Shown piece after piece: positions 43,977 to 52,562 of a stretch of DNA of 64,000 bases. The position numbers and the translations under genes are program-made. The stretch comes from JARLGU01 sp036504535 (lineage in GTDB: Bacteria > Armatimonadota > Armatimonadia > Armatimonadales > Capsulimonadaceae): contig DASXUY010000050.1 of the NCBI GenBank assembly GCA_036504535.1, positions 62,001 to 126,000 of the forward strand. Direction: 5' to 3'. The stretch's first letter is position 1, and each line of letters opens with the position of its first letter. The notes beneath the pieces are model-generated. The model was not told the origin of the DNA and did no database searches. It saw only the letters and a program-made list of their open reading frames with translations.

Positions 43977-45482
43977 TTATTTGATTTCGTCGAAGACGCG
44001 GACGTAGTCGACGAGGAAGTAGTCGGGCAGAATGGCGTTCTTCAGTTCGTCGGACGGCGAGTCGCTTTCTCGATAGCCGTTGCACTCGGTGGAAACGAGG
44101 ATGAACTGCTCGCAGTCTGACACGGGACCTGCGACGCGCCACGATTCCTTGCCGTCGATGTAGTAGACATAGCCTTCCGGACTCCAGTCGAGGCCGTAGA
44201 CGTGAAATCCATCGGCGCTCTCGCCCAATTGGCGTTTACCGGACTCGAGGGTCTGGTGGTCGGCCCCGTATCCGTTCCAGTGGTTGTTGTGGTAGACAAT
44301 GCCGTTTCGGGCGAAGTTCTCCATGATGTCCACTTCAACCCCCGAGCGCACCGGATCGAGCGTGGCACCGATAGTGGGCGACTGGAGCCAGAACGCGGCC
44401 CACCACCCTGCTTGCTCGGGCAGTTTGCAGCGGATTTCGTAGTAGCCGTACTTGTGCATAAATCGAGGCGGAACGATCTTGGCGATAGGCCATCGGAACT
44501 TGCCATATGCTTCGCCTGGGCGATCCATGTAGTTCGATCCTGTCTGCAGGTGTGGCGAGTAGTACTGGCCGTCCTTCCCAAGCAGGGTCAGAAGCAGGTT
44601 GCCGTTGCCGTCGAGCACCGCGCCCTCGTCGGTGAAAGTCGCATGCCGCTGCTGCATCAGGTGCAGGCGAAAGTCCCACTTAGTGCGGTCGAGTGTGTCG
44701 CCGTCGAACTCGTCGCCCCAGACTTGTGTCCACTGCTTTCCAGCCGGTAGCAGGCTGGGTACGTGTGCGGGGAGCGCACGCGGCACGCCAGCGTCGAGTG
44801 CGAAGGCGCAGATGCCAGCGGCAGCGCACGACGACAGGAACTCGTCGGGGTCGGCGGTGTTCTCGGCAAACAGGCCGTAATGCATGGGGATGACCGCCTT
44901 CGCGCCAATCAACTGCGCGGTGGTCAGCGCTTCGGCGGCGTTCATGTTGCCGAGGCGACCGTTGATGCAGATGAATGCGTAGTCGGGAGCGCGACCGCCA
45001 CTAGCTTCGAGCACAAGGCTCGCCAGGTCATCGGTGAACAGCGTGTCGGCGCTCCAGTAAATTAACAGGCCATCGGTCTCGATGATCAAGCCTGTCGAAT
45101 CGGGGTCGCTGTGAAACGCCTTGGTGACGGTGAGCTTGAACGGCCCGGCAGTAAACTGATCGCCGATACTGACGATGTCCACGAACGATGAATCCATGCC
45201 CAGCGTATCGAACTTGCGCGCGATGCTCGCCGGGCCCGTAACGCGGAGCCCCGGGTTGGCGGCTAGGATCTGCGGCAAGCCGATCGGGTCAACGTGGTCC
45301 ATGTGATCGTGCGTGCAATAGAGCGCATCGGGCTTTAGCTCGCTCGCCGTCAGCGGCGCTGGCGCGAGGCGGTGCAGGCCGTGTCCCTGCTCGACCGCGT
45401 CGCTAATATACGGGTCGATGACCAGCCGGAAGCCGTCAGATTCAAAGATTATGCTGCCTTGGAGCAGCCAGGTTACTTGCAT
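43977..45482 (-). CDS. Fusion of UlaG-like metallo-beta-lactamase fold and GH16 glucanase
   Basis: A 501-residue protein with no signal peptide. Residues 1-235 are a metallo-beta-lactamase fold of the UlaG type: H58-x-H60-x-D62-H63 in THDHMDHVD, H124 in KAFHSDPD, D146 in YWSADTLF and H201 in VIPMHYG. Residues about 252-500 are GH16: WTQVWGDEFDGDTLDRTKWDF, YYEIRCKLP and the catalytic ExDxxE at 383-388 (EVDIME), closing with FLVDYVRVF. Both active sites look intact. UlaG-like enzymes hydrolyse sugar lactones or phosphoesters, and GH16 enzymes cleave beta-1,3/1,4-glucans or galactans, so a two-step intracellular pathway in one chain is possible. I know of no characterised protein with this pairing. 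Confidence 0.9.
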   Translation of the reverse strand: MQVTWLLQGSIIFESDGFRLVIDPYISDAVEQGHGLHRLAPAPLTASELKPDALYCTHDHMDHVDPIGLPQILAANPGLRVTGPASIARKFDTLGMDSSFVDIVSIGDQFTAGPFKLTVTKAFHSDPDSTGLIIETDGLLIYWSADTLFTDDLASLVLEASGGRAPDYAFICINGRLGNMNAAEALTTAQLIGAKAVIPMHYGLFAENTADPDEFLSSCAAAGICAFALDAGVPRALPAHVPSLLPAGKQWTQVWGDEFDGDTLDRTKWDFRLHLMQQRHATFTDEGAVLDGNGNLLLTLLGKDGQYYSPHLQTGSNYMDRPGEAYGKFRWPIAKIVPPRFMHKYGYYEIRCKLPEQAGWWAAFWLQSPTIGATLDPVRSGVEVDIMENFARNGIVYHNNHWNGYGADHQTLESGKRQLGESADGFHVYGLDWSPEGYVYYIDGKESWRVAGPVSDCEQFILVSTECNGYRESDSPSDELKNAILPDYFLVDYVRVFDEIK

Positions 45483-45526
45483 TGATTGCGGTTCCTTTTG
45501 TAATGCCGTGAAGAAAAGAGGAAACT

Positions 45527-45575
45527 ACCTCACCCCCGGCCCCTCTCCTTGGAAAGGCGAGGGGAGTAAGAAAAG
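45527..45575 (+). repeat. CCCCTC-GAGGGG hairpin repeat, copy 5
   Basis: A TTGGAAAGG-loop variant; faces copy 6 in opposite orientation 25 bp away, so the two can form one long stem. Confidence 0.85.
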
Positions 45576-45600
45576 AGCTAAATTGACCGGGCAACTATTA

Positions 45601-45645
45601 GATTCCCACTCGCCTTTCCAAGGAGAGGGGGCTAGGGGGTGAGGT
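45601..45645 (-). repeat. CCCCTC-GAGGGG hairpin repeat, copy 6 (inverted)
   Basis: The reverse complement matches copy 3 closely, including the CTAGCCCCC lead. It is the only inverted copy in the window and sits five bases after the end of the dehydratase gene. Confidence 0.85.
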
Positions 45646-45649
45646 CTTC

Positions 45650-46822
45650 CTAACCCCCCAAGTTCGTCGCGATGCTGGTCGCGTCGGCTGGCCGTATGTT
45701 GGTGAGCGTGCCGACATAGTGCTTCAGGGTGACGGGCTTGTATGGGTGTTCGGCGAGCGCGTCTTCATTGATGTCGAGACCGAGGCCCGGCTTGTCGGGG
45801 ATCAGCATGGCGCCTTCGACGACATCGACGACCTCAGTCGTCAGTTCGCGGCGGTATGGCACATCGAGGATCATGGTCTCGAGGAATGCGAAGTTGGGCA
45901 TGCACGCGGCCAATTGAAGCGTCGCAGCATTCGCGACTGCGCCAGCCGGGTTGTGCGGGCAGATCGGTATGTGATGGCATTCGGCCATGGCTCCGATTTT
46001 GCGCAGTTCCATGATGCCCATGTGGGACACATCAGGCTGCACATAGTCGACGCAACTTAGCCTAAAGCATTCAGCGTAATCGTAGCGGCTGTACATACGC
46101 TCACCGGCAGCGATGGAAACACGACTGCGGCGCTTGACTTCGGCCAGGCCCTCTTTGTTGTCCGGCGGTATAGGCTCTTCGAACCACAAGATATCAAACT
46201 CTTCGAGCATTTGGGCGATCTTAACCGCTGATGGAATATTGAAGCGGCCATGCGCCTCGATAAGGATATCGACCTCGCTGCCCACTGCTTCGACAACCGC
46301 CTGAACGCAGGCGTGGGCGGTCTTGAGTTCCTGCTTGCTTATCTGCTGCCACGCCGAGCCAAACGGGTCCCATTTAAGCCCCTTATAGCCAAGCGCGACG
46401 GCTTCCTTCGCTTTTGCTGCGAACTCGTCAGGCGTCTTCGCCGGCGCAAACCACCCGTTGGCGTAGCACGGAATGCGGTCGCGGCACTTGCCACCGAGGA
46501 GTTGGTAAACGGGGACGCCGAGCGCTTTGCCTTTGATGTCCCACAACGCCTGCTCCACTCCCGCCAGGGCGCTCATGAGCACGGGGCCACCGCGCCAATA
46601 GGAGTCGCGGTACGCATCGGCGTAAAACTTCTCGATATTGTGCGGGTCCTTGCCAACGAGATCGCGCTTCAGTTCAAGCACGGCCTCTGCCACTGTGGTC
46701 TCGCGGTGTTCGAGAGTCGCCTCGCCGATACCGTGGAGTCCTTCGTCGGTGAGCACTTTGACGAACACCCAATTGGTGCGGTAAACGTTGACGAGAAAGA
46801 CTTTGATGTCTGTCACTTTCAT
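45650..46822 (-). CDS. D-galactonate dehydratase-like enolase superfamily enzyme
   Basis: A 390-residue mandelate racemase/muconate lactonizing enzyme family member. The metal ligands are visible as E189 (ILIEAHGRF), E215 (LWFEEP) and E241 (IAAGER), with catalytic H290 in ICPHNPAG and K150 in GLKWDPFG; the HNPxG loop and KWDPFG are typical of the galactonate/gluconate dehydratase group. It would dehydrate an aldonic acid to a 2-keto-3-deoxy acid in the cytoplasm. AAGGA precedes the ATG, and the SDR gene lies 21 bp upstream in the same operon; together they could oxidise a sugar and dehydrate the acid. The acid's stereochemistry is not certain. Confidence 0.88.
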   Translation of the reverse strand: MKVTDIKVFLVNVYRTNWVFVKVLTDEGLHGIGEATLEHRETTVAEAVLELKRDLVGKDPHNIEKFYADAYRDSYWRGGPVLMSALAGVEQALWDIKGKALGVPVYQLLGGKCRDRIPCYANGWFAPAKTPDEFAAKAKEAVALGYKGLKWDPFGSAWQQISKQELKTAHACVQAVVEAVGSEVDILIEAHGRFNIPSAVKIAQMLEEFDILWFEEPIPPDNKEGLAEVKRRSRVSIAAGERMYSRYDYAECFRLSCVDYVQPDVSHMGIMELRKIGAMAECHHIPICPHNPAGAVANAATLQLAACMPNFAFLETMILDVPYRRELTTEVVDVVEGAMLIPDKPGLGLDINEDALAEHPYKPVTLKHYVGTLTNIRPADATSIATNLGG

Positions 46823-46843
46823 AACTTAGTGGTCCTTTATCTG

Positions 46844-47587
46844 TTACGGCGCGTAGTGCATACCGCCGTTGATATTGATCGTTTCGCCGGTGACGTAGCC
46901 ATTCGAAATGACGAACATCACTGCGTCGACGATTTCGTCGCACGTTGCGGCTCGTCCGAGTGGGATCTTCGCGGTTTCCGCCGCCCTCATAGCGGGTGTG
47001 AGGCGGCGATCAATATTCTCTGTCGCCACCATTCCCGGTGCAATGGAATTGGCAGTAATGCCATACTGTCCACCATTTTCGGCCAAGGCTCGGGTCAGTC
47101 CATGCATTCCGAGTTTTGACACGCCGTAGGCGATCATGTTCATCTCGGCAGGGATAAACGAGCGCACGCTGGAGATGTTGACGATTCGCCCCCACCCGCG
47201 CAGCTTCGCTTGCTCGAAGAACGCCATCGAGCAGAGGTAGGCTCCGGTCAGGTTGACATGGATCACCTTTTCGAACCAAGCTCCGTCACTGTCGTCGCTG
47301 GATCGCATGTACGGGTCAAGACGAGCATTGTTTACGAGAATATCCACCGTCCCAGCCTCTTCGAAGAGCGCGGCCACCTGAGCCTCGTCGGCGATGTCGG
47401 CGCATATCGCCACCGCTGAACCGCCTGTGGCTACTATTTCGTCGACGACTCGCTGAGCCGCGGTTTGGTCGTCCTTGTTGTTGACGATTACGGTGGCGCC
47501 TTCCGATGCCATCCTTAGCGCGATCGACCGGCCGATCCCTTGGGAAGAGCCTGTGATAAGGGCGCGTTTGTTTGTTAGTGTGTTCAT
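46844..47587 (-). CDS. SDR family oxidoreductase, FabG-like
   Basis: A 247-residue classical SDR. ITGSSQGIGRSIA is the cofactor loop, CADIADEAQVAALF the acidic segment after strand 3, NNARLDPY the strand 4 motif, and YGVSKLGMHGL the Tyr-x-x-x-Lys pair; ETININGGMHYAP closes it. Length and motifs match sugar or 3-oxoacyl dehydrogenases. Its position directly before the galactonate-dehydratase-like gene suggests a sugar dehydrogenase feeding the aldonic acid pathway. The NNAR in place of the usual NNAG is a small oddity. Confidence 0.9.
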   Translation of the reverse strand: MNTLTNKRALITGSSQGIGRSIALRMASEGATVIVNNKDDQTAAQRVVDEIVATGGSAVAICADIADEAQVAALFEEAGTVDILVNNARLDPYMRSSDDSDGAWFEKVIHVNLTGAYLCSMAFFEQAKLRGWGRIVNISSVRSFIPAEMNMIAYGVSKLGMHGLTRALAENGGQYGITANSIAPGMVATENIDRRLTPAMRAAETAKIPLGRAATCDEIVDAVMFVISNGYVTGETININGGMHYAP

Positions 47588-47721
47588 TTTTTTTCAGATG
47601 CCCTCTCAGGCCGGGCGGGCCTTTTTTAGGTCGCTTTGCGGGTTGTAGCATTTGGCTATGCTAGGAAACCAAGCGCATTGCCACCCCTTTACAAAGATTG
47701 CCGCGCGCTTGGGAGATGCTC

Positions 47722-48756
47722 CTATTCCTTCATAGGACCGGTACTTTCGCGCAAGCACAGCGTATGTCCTAGCGCGATAGTCTGAGGCGCATGACCATGA
47801 AGAACGGAGCGGCACAGCATTTCGGCTGCCTGCCGGCCAGCCTGCTCGAACGGGATGCGCACCGTGGTGAGCGACGGCGACACCAGGGCCGCGTGGGGCG
47901 CATCGCCGAAGCCAACGACGCTCATCTCGCCAGGTACCGCGACGCCTCGTTCAGCGCACGCGCGCACCATCTGGAGCGCGAGGGTATCGTCGAAACCGAT
48001 CACGGCAGTTGGTCGAACAGGTTGGTCGAGCAGGCTATTCGCCGCCTGCCACGCTGCGGCTGCATCGTAGTTGGTGCGCAAGTCGGCAACGCTGGCGGGG
48101 TCAATGCTGGCACCGCTGAGGACGGCCGCGATGGCGGTCTTGCGGATCGCATCGCCGTGCGCGTCGTGCCCACTGATCATCGCAAACCGTCGATGCCCAT
48201 GCACGAGGAGATCGCTCACAAGAGATGTGACCGCTTCTGGGAAGCCAAATGTAATTCCCGCACCGGGAAGGTAACTGTCGGACACTACGACCCAAGGCAA
48301 GCCTAGCCGGTCAAGGCGTTCCAGGTGCTCGGGCTGGATCAGGGGCGGTACGACCATGACGCCCGCGAGCGTGTCGATCAAGCTTGCCTGCCACTCGGTT
48401 GGCGGTGTCGAGATCAGCGCCACGTACGAACCAACGCTTTCGAGGTAGTAGCTGGCGCCACTGATGATTGGCACATTGCCGACAGTGGTGGCCTTTTGGC
48501 GTTCGAGGAGGAGGAGGCCGAGCGGCTTTGCCATCACCGAGCGGACCGGATTGACATAGGTTCCGCTCCCGTGGCGTCGGTAAATGAGGCCACGCCGTTC
48601 TAGATCGCCCAAGGCCAATCGCAGGGTGGCGCGAGTGACGCCGAAGCGCTCGCAGAGGGCGTGCTCTCCGGGCAGCGGCTCGTGTGGCGGGTGAACGCCA
48701 GTCGCGATTTCATCGCGCAACGTCTCTGTAATTGTCTGGCGGCGGGTGGTTTTCAT
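47722..48756 (-). CDS. GntR-type winged helix fused to LacI-type domain (AraR-like)
   Basis: From the ATG at 48756 the protein is 344 residues; an in-frame TTG at 48768 is possible. The winged helix comprises TITETLRDEIATGVHPPHEPL, HALCERFGVTRATLRLALGDL and HGSGTYVNP. The LacI-like domain has GLPWVVVSDSYLPGAGITFGF, LVHGHRRFAMISGHDAHGD, TAVIGFDDTLALQMVRAC and VVGFGDAPHAALVSPSLTTVRI. It heads the SDR/dehydratase/GH cluster and likely represses it. A TGTATACA palindrome lies between its promoter and start codon. Confidence 0.9.
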   Translation of the reverse strand: MKTTRRQTITETLRDEIATGVHPPHEPLPGEHALCERFGVTRATLRLALGDLERRGLIYRRHGSGTYVNPVRSVMAKPLGLLLLERQKATTVGNVPIISGASYYLESVGSYVALISTPPTEWQASLIDTLAGVMVVPPLIQPEHLERLDRLGLPWVVVSDSYLPGAGITFGFPEAVTSLVSDLLVHGHRRFAMISGHDAHGDAIRKTAIAAVLSGASIDPASVADLRTNYDAAAAWQAANSLLDQPVRPTAVIGFDDTLALQMVRACAERGVAVPGEMSVVGFGDAPHAALVSPSLTTVRIPFEQAGRQAAEMLCRSVLHGHAPQTIALGHTLCLRESTGPMKE

Positions 48757-48770
48757 GGTCGCAAGCAACT

Positions 48771-48808
48771 TGTATACACATGTTACACGAATGCATAAGA
48801 TCTGTCAA
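48771..48808 (-). promoter_or_regulatory. Promoter and operator candidate of the sugar-acid cluster
   Basis: On the minus strand TTGACA (48808-48803), 17 bp, TAACAT (48785-48780). The palindrome TGTATACA at 48771-48778 lies at the expected start site, a good place for repression by the regulator encoded next. Confidence 0.6.
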
Positions 48809-48868
48809 GCGGCGATCCAAAATCGCACAGAGCGTGCCGCGGGCGACTAACACAGTCTGCGCGTGGGC

Positions 48869-48874
48869 TATAAT
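48869..48874 (+). promoter_or_regulatory. -10 box of the TPR lipoprotein gene
   Basis: TATAAT lies only five bases before the ATG at 48880, so the transcript is probably leaderless. No clear -35 box or ribosome site is present. Confidence 0.5.
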
Positions 48875-48879
48875 ACGGC

Positions 48880-49893
48880 ATGCGGACAAGTCATCTATCT
48901 CTCTTCTCGATACTTATTGCATGTATTGTGAGCTTATTGGTTTCTGGGTGCGGTATCACGCCCATGTCGGAGCAAACCAGAAAAGCGCTTACAGAAATTG
49001 CGGAAGCAGATCGACGATACAATCTTGGCGAAGTAGCCAAGGGGAGAGATTGGATAAGTAAGGCTATCAGTCTATCGGCGGACAAACAGGTCTATGTCGG
49101 GGACTCAGCGGGCAATCGGGGCGTTATCGAGGTGCTTTCGGCGCACGGTGACTTCGAAACACTCGCAGTGCTGCTCGCCAAAGCTACGAAGTCGCCTGAG
49201 ACATCTCGCGAACCACAGGTGTTTGAGTCGTACGCGGATGCGTTGGAGCGTCTCGGCCGCAAAGCTGAAGCTAAAGCGGCCTATGCGCAGTTACTTGTCG
49301 TGCTGAACAAGGAGTACCCCACTCCCGCGTCGCAGACCCCTGCCGGACAACCCGCCTTGCTAAACAAGGCGCAGGCGCAGTGGAAATCGGGAGATACGGC
49401 TGGCGCGCGAACAGTATTTGATACGGTAAGGCGGCTCTATCCTGATAGGGCTGCGGTGGCTTCGAACAACCAGGCTTACTTTGCGGCGCAAGACGGCACG
49501 GATCTCGAAGAAGCGTTGAAACTGGCGAAGGAAGCGGTTGCGAAGGCGGAGGCTACTGGCGATCAAGTCGTCTTGGGGCAGTACGAGGACACGTTGGGCT
49601 GGGTCTACTACCAGATCGGCATCCGTGACAAATCAAGCAAGGCCATCAGCGATGCTATCACCAACCTTGAGTTAGCCATAACGGCGTATCCGTACCAGGG
49701 CGAGATTTACGATCACCTCGCGCAGGCGTATATTGCAGGAGGGCGGACGGACGAAGCTGCGATCATCTACGCGCGACTGGCTGGGATCTGGGTCGCCAAC
49801 ACTGCAACGCTTGATATGGCAAAAAAGTACCCGGTGAAAGCTGTGCCGGACACTGCGCAACCAGCCCCCGCTGCGCCTCGCAAGGAAGTTTAG
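48880..49893 (+). CDS. TPR-repeat lipoprotein
   Basis: A 337-residue lipoprotein: a hydrophobic segment followed by the lipobox LVSGC with the acylated Cys at 24. The mature part is helical, with tetratricopeptide-like pairs such as FETLAVLLAKATKSPE, ESYADALERLGRKAEAKAAYAQLL and EIYDHLAQAYIAGGRTDEAAIIYARLAG. It ends in a Pro/Ala-rich tail. TPR lipoproteins commonly scaffold envelope complexes, including pilus and secretion assembly factors; no partner is encoded next to it. It is convergent with the glycosyltransferase gene. Confidence 0.85.
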   Translation: MRTSHLSLFSILIACIVSLLVSGCGITPMSEQTRKALTEIAEADRRYNLGEVAKGRDWISKAISLSADKQVYVGDSAGNRGVIEVLSAHGDFETLAVLLAKATKSPETSREPQVFESYADALERLGRKAEAKAAYAQLLVVLNKEYPTPASQTPAGQPALLNKAQAQWKSGDTAGARTVFDTVRRLYPDRAAVASNNQAYFAAQDGTDLEEALKLAKEAVAKAEATGDQVVLGQYEDTLGWVYYQIGIRDKSSKAISDAITNLELAITAYPYQGEIYDHLAQAYIAGGRTDEAAIIYARLAGIWVANTATLDMAKKYPVKAVPDTAQPAPAAPRKEV

Positions 49894-49961
49894 CCGCTCG
49901 GGCCGCACGTGGAACCGCAGATGAGCCTTGATCGGCTGTCGAAGTCTCCGGTTAGCGATAG

Positions 49962-51020
49962 CTAGCCAAACGCTACGGATTCGATGCGCTTGCAGTAGGC
50001 GTCGAGGCTGAACTGCTGTTCCATGCGCTTACGTCCCGCAGCACCCATGCGCGCGGCAAGTGCGGGATCAGCGAGAAGTAGATCGAGCTTGGCGCGCAGG
50101 GCTTTGGGATCTCGCGGGGGCACGTAGAAGCCGGTTTCGCCGTCGATCAAGAAGTCGCTCCTCGACTCGGTCTCCGTTGTCACGACACACTTCCCCATCG
50201 CCATCGCCTCGGCGATTACGGCATACCCGCAAGCATGCTTGGCCGGATACAGCGGCACGACCACGATGCGAGCCGCCCCGTAGAGATCGCGAAGTGCCAT
50301 GTAGTCGCCGTAGGAGCGTGCTTCAACGTTCCTCGGCAGCTGATCATCCTCGATATCGATCGCGAGTGGAAACCAGGCGCTATCGGCGGCGATTTTGACG
50401 TCCGCCTCCAAACCATCGCAAGCAGCCACAAGTGTCCGGTAGTCACGAAACGCAGTTCCCGCGCTCGCTATGATGGGCACCGATGTTGTCACTGGTTGTT
50501 CGGCGGGGTGGAAGAAATCCGTGTCGATGCCATATGACGTATTGTGCACTCGCGATTCCGGGATGCGAAAGGTGCTTGTAAGCTGGCTGCACAGCGTCTC
50601 TGAGAGGCATAGGAAATGGACATTCGCCGCGCGTCGCACCAATGCTGCTACAAAGTTAAACTTTGGTGAACCGAAATAAGATCCGTGAGTAATGATATAG
50701 ATCGGTATATTGAGGGTGTCGAGCAGGGATCCAATGGCGAGAGGGAGGCCGATATCTTCGCCGCTTGCGATGATAGCGTCATATTTGATCGCATGCTCAA
50801 GGGCAAGCGATGCGAGCCCAAATTGCGGGCGGTCAAGGGAACGCCACAACTTGCTCCAAAGGGACCGGCCCGAAGGAATATCGTCGTATGTCATCAACTC
50901 GGCATCGTTGCGCGAGGCAATTAGCCTATACTCTACGCTTGGATGCTTTCCCGAGTCAACTAAATAGTCTAGTTTGCTATCTGCGAACCCGCCTATGACA
51001 TAGGCGATACGTAACGACAT
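49962..51020 (-). CDS. GT4-like glycosyltransferase
   Basis: A 352-residue GT-B fold enzyme. The N-terminal domain begins RIAYVIGGF; the C-terminal domain has the sugar-nucleotide site pattern: YGAARIVVVPLYPAKHACGYAVIAEAMAMGKCVVTTE with the E-x7-E-like spacing, then LIDGETGFYVPPRDP, typical of family 4. It acts at the cytoplasmic face of the membrane to transfer a sugar to a lipid or polysaccharide acceptor. It is monocistronic and preceded by a probable extended -10 box (TGCTAGAAT around 51062-51070). Confidence 0.85.
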   Translation of the reverse strand: MSLRIAYVIGGFADSKLDYLVDSGKHPSVEYRLIASRNDAELMTYDDIPSGRSLWSKLWRSLDRPQFGLASLALEHAIKYDAIIASGEDIGLPLAIGSLLDTLNIPIYIITHGSYFGSPKFNFVAALVRRAANVHFLCLSETLCSQLTSTFRIPESRVHNTSYGIDTDFFHPAEQPVTTSVPIIASAGTAFRDYRTLVAACDGLEADVKIAADSAWFPLAIDIEDDQLPRNVEARSYGDYMALRDLYGAARIVVVPLYPAKHACGYAVIAEAMAMGKCVVTTETESRSDFLIDGETGFYVPPRDPKALRAKLDLLLADPALAARMGAAGRKRMEQQFSLDAYCKRIESVAFG

Positions 51021-51401
51021 TCCGCTACCTCTGAGTGCTGTGTATCCGATAGATGAAGATTATTCTAGCATAAAGCGTTCATCTCAATCTATTTGTCGGC
51101 ATCTCACGCAAAATACTGGATAATATTGACCAAATGGTGCTTCGGGCGCTTACTGCGTGCCACGACACGCGCTTCATGAATCCATCACCGCGAAAACAAA
51201 TAAACACACCGCCCATACGGGGGGTATCGACAGATTTCAATGCTGCATGGGCCATTCTGATCGGCTTGGGATACAAGGTTCAAAACATGGGCGAATATCC
51301 TCTATTTGGCTTATTATGGCTGACAGGTTGACAACGAGATTAGACCGAAGGTATGTTATATAAAACTTTATATAAATACCGACAGTAGAATTACCAGGAT
51401 T
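51021..51401. other. Divergent promoter region
   Basis: 381 bp between the divergent glycosyltransferase and LacI genes. It contains the LacI promoter and operator near its right end and a likely glycosyltransferase promoter near its left end. A 65-codon open frame (51134-51331) shows no protein-like pattern. Confidence 0.55.
51328..51375 (+). promoter_or_regulatory. Promoter and 20-bp operator palindrome of the LacI-rsmG operon
   Basis: TTGACA (51328-51333), 18 bp, TATGTT (51352-51357). TTATATAAA and TTTATATAA form a perfect 9-bp dyad with a two-base centre at 51356-51375, overlapping the -10 end and start site. Confidence 0.65.
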
Positions 51402-52559
51402 ATGAGATCGACAAAGGCAGTCACACTCAAAGACGTCGCGTTGAAAGCGGGAGTTTCGCAGGCAGTGGTTTCCACAGTGCTGAACGACCGCGAAAACAAC
51501 GGTATATTCGTGTCGGATGTTACCCGCCAACGTGTGCACGAAGCCGCACAATCTCTGCAGTATATTGGTCGCAATCGTCCCCTCCCCCCAATCCGCAAGC
51601 TGAACCCTTTTGTCAAATCGCCGTCGCCCATGGACAACCATCTGGTGGCACTCCTACTTGGACGACGATTCGCTGGCAATATGTTCACCGATATCTTCTA
51701 CGGCGTGAATTCAGTGCTTTCGCCGCAAGGTTATCACCCGATCGTCCTCGATACGTACGCAGAAACGTACGCGAAGGCTGCCGAAAAAGAGGCGGATGCG
51801 CTTGCTTATGCGTTGGAGAACAATATCGCCGGTATGATCTTGTGGCACGAGGGCGGTCCAGCTAATGTGTCCACTATCGCCAGCATACGCGAGGAAAAGT
51901 GTCCGATTGTTGCGATCGACCGGCGAGTTCCTGGCCTCGAACTGGATTACGTCGGGACTGACAATTATCATGGGGCTTACACAGCGGTTAAGCACCTGAT
52001 TAGCGAGGGCCATCGGCGAATAGGTCATTTAACAAGCCTTGGGATGACTGATGCAGCATCGGAGCGGCTCACCGGATACCAACAGGCACTCCGCGAAGCC
52101 GGGATAGAGACCAACCCGCGTCATATTCTCCTCGCGATTGACGGCGGCAGACGGCTTGACCGTGAGATGTTCCGGCAGGTTTTCACCGGCCCCGATGCAC
52201 CCACAGCGTTATTTCTTCTTAGCGACTATTGGGCGCCAGTCGTCTACGAAGAGCTCAAGCACCTCAATCTCACAGTTCCAGACGATGTCGCATTGGTTGG
52301 ATTTGACGACGTGATGCAGCCCGGTCTCGAAGGTGTCGAGCTAACAAGTATGGCGCAGGACTTCGAAGGCATCGGCAAGACTGCCGCTGAGATTATCCTT
52401 GCGCGTATCGAGTGTCCCACAGGGCCCATTCGCACCGAAGTCTTTCCCGCTCACCTTGTTGTACGGCGATCGTCGGCACGCGACGTTACCCGATGGTCGA
52501 CGCCCACAGTCGAACCGACAAGCCACCTCGCGCGGCTCTCGATGCCGGTTACGGCGTAA
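51402..52559 (+). CDS. LacI family transcriptional regulator
   Basis: A 385-residue LacI/GalR member. KAVTLKDVALKAGVSQAVVSTVLND is the HTH; the hinge region is unusually long (about residues 60-80). The effector domain shows LLLGRRFAGNMFTDIFYGV, CPIVAIDRRVPGLELDYVGTDNYHGAYTAVKHLISEGHRRIGHL and VALVGFDDVMQPGLEGVELTSM. A perfect dyad sits in its promoter. The stop is three bases before the rsmG start, so a sugar-type repressor heads an operon with a ribosomal RNA methyltransferase. Confidence 0.92.
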   Translation: MRSTKAVTLKDVALKAGVSQAVVSTVLNDRENNGIFVSDVTRQRVHEAAQSLQYIGRNRPLPPIRKLNPFVKSPSPMDNHLVALLLGRRFAGNMFTDIFYGVNSVLSPQGYHPIVLDTYAETYAKAAEKEADALAYALENNIAGMILWHEGGPANVSTIASIREEKCPIVAIDRRVPGLELDYVGTDNYHGAYTAVKHLISEGHRRIGHLTSLGMTDAASERLTGYQQALREAGIETNPRHILLAIDGGRRLDREMFRQVFTGPDAPTALFLLSDYWAPVVYEELKHLNLTVPDDVALVGFDDVMQPGLEGVELTSMAQDFEGIGKTAAEIILARIECPTGPIRTEVFPAHLVVRRSSARDVTRWSTPTVEPTSHLARLSMPVTA

Positions 52560-52562
52560 CTG

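Noticed and set aside
47601..47630. Intrinsic terminator before the SDR gene (AGGCC-GGGCG-GGCCT plus T-run)
   Set aside because: The T-run is on the + strand, where no gene ends; on the coding minus strand it is an A-run, and the stem is only five base pairs.
51134..51331. 65-codon open frame between the glycosyltransferase and LacI genes
   Set aside because: No ribosome site, no recognisable pattern, and it runs into the LacI promoter.
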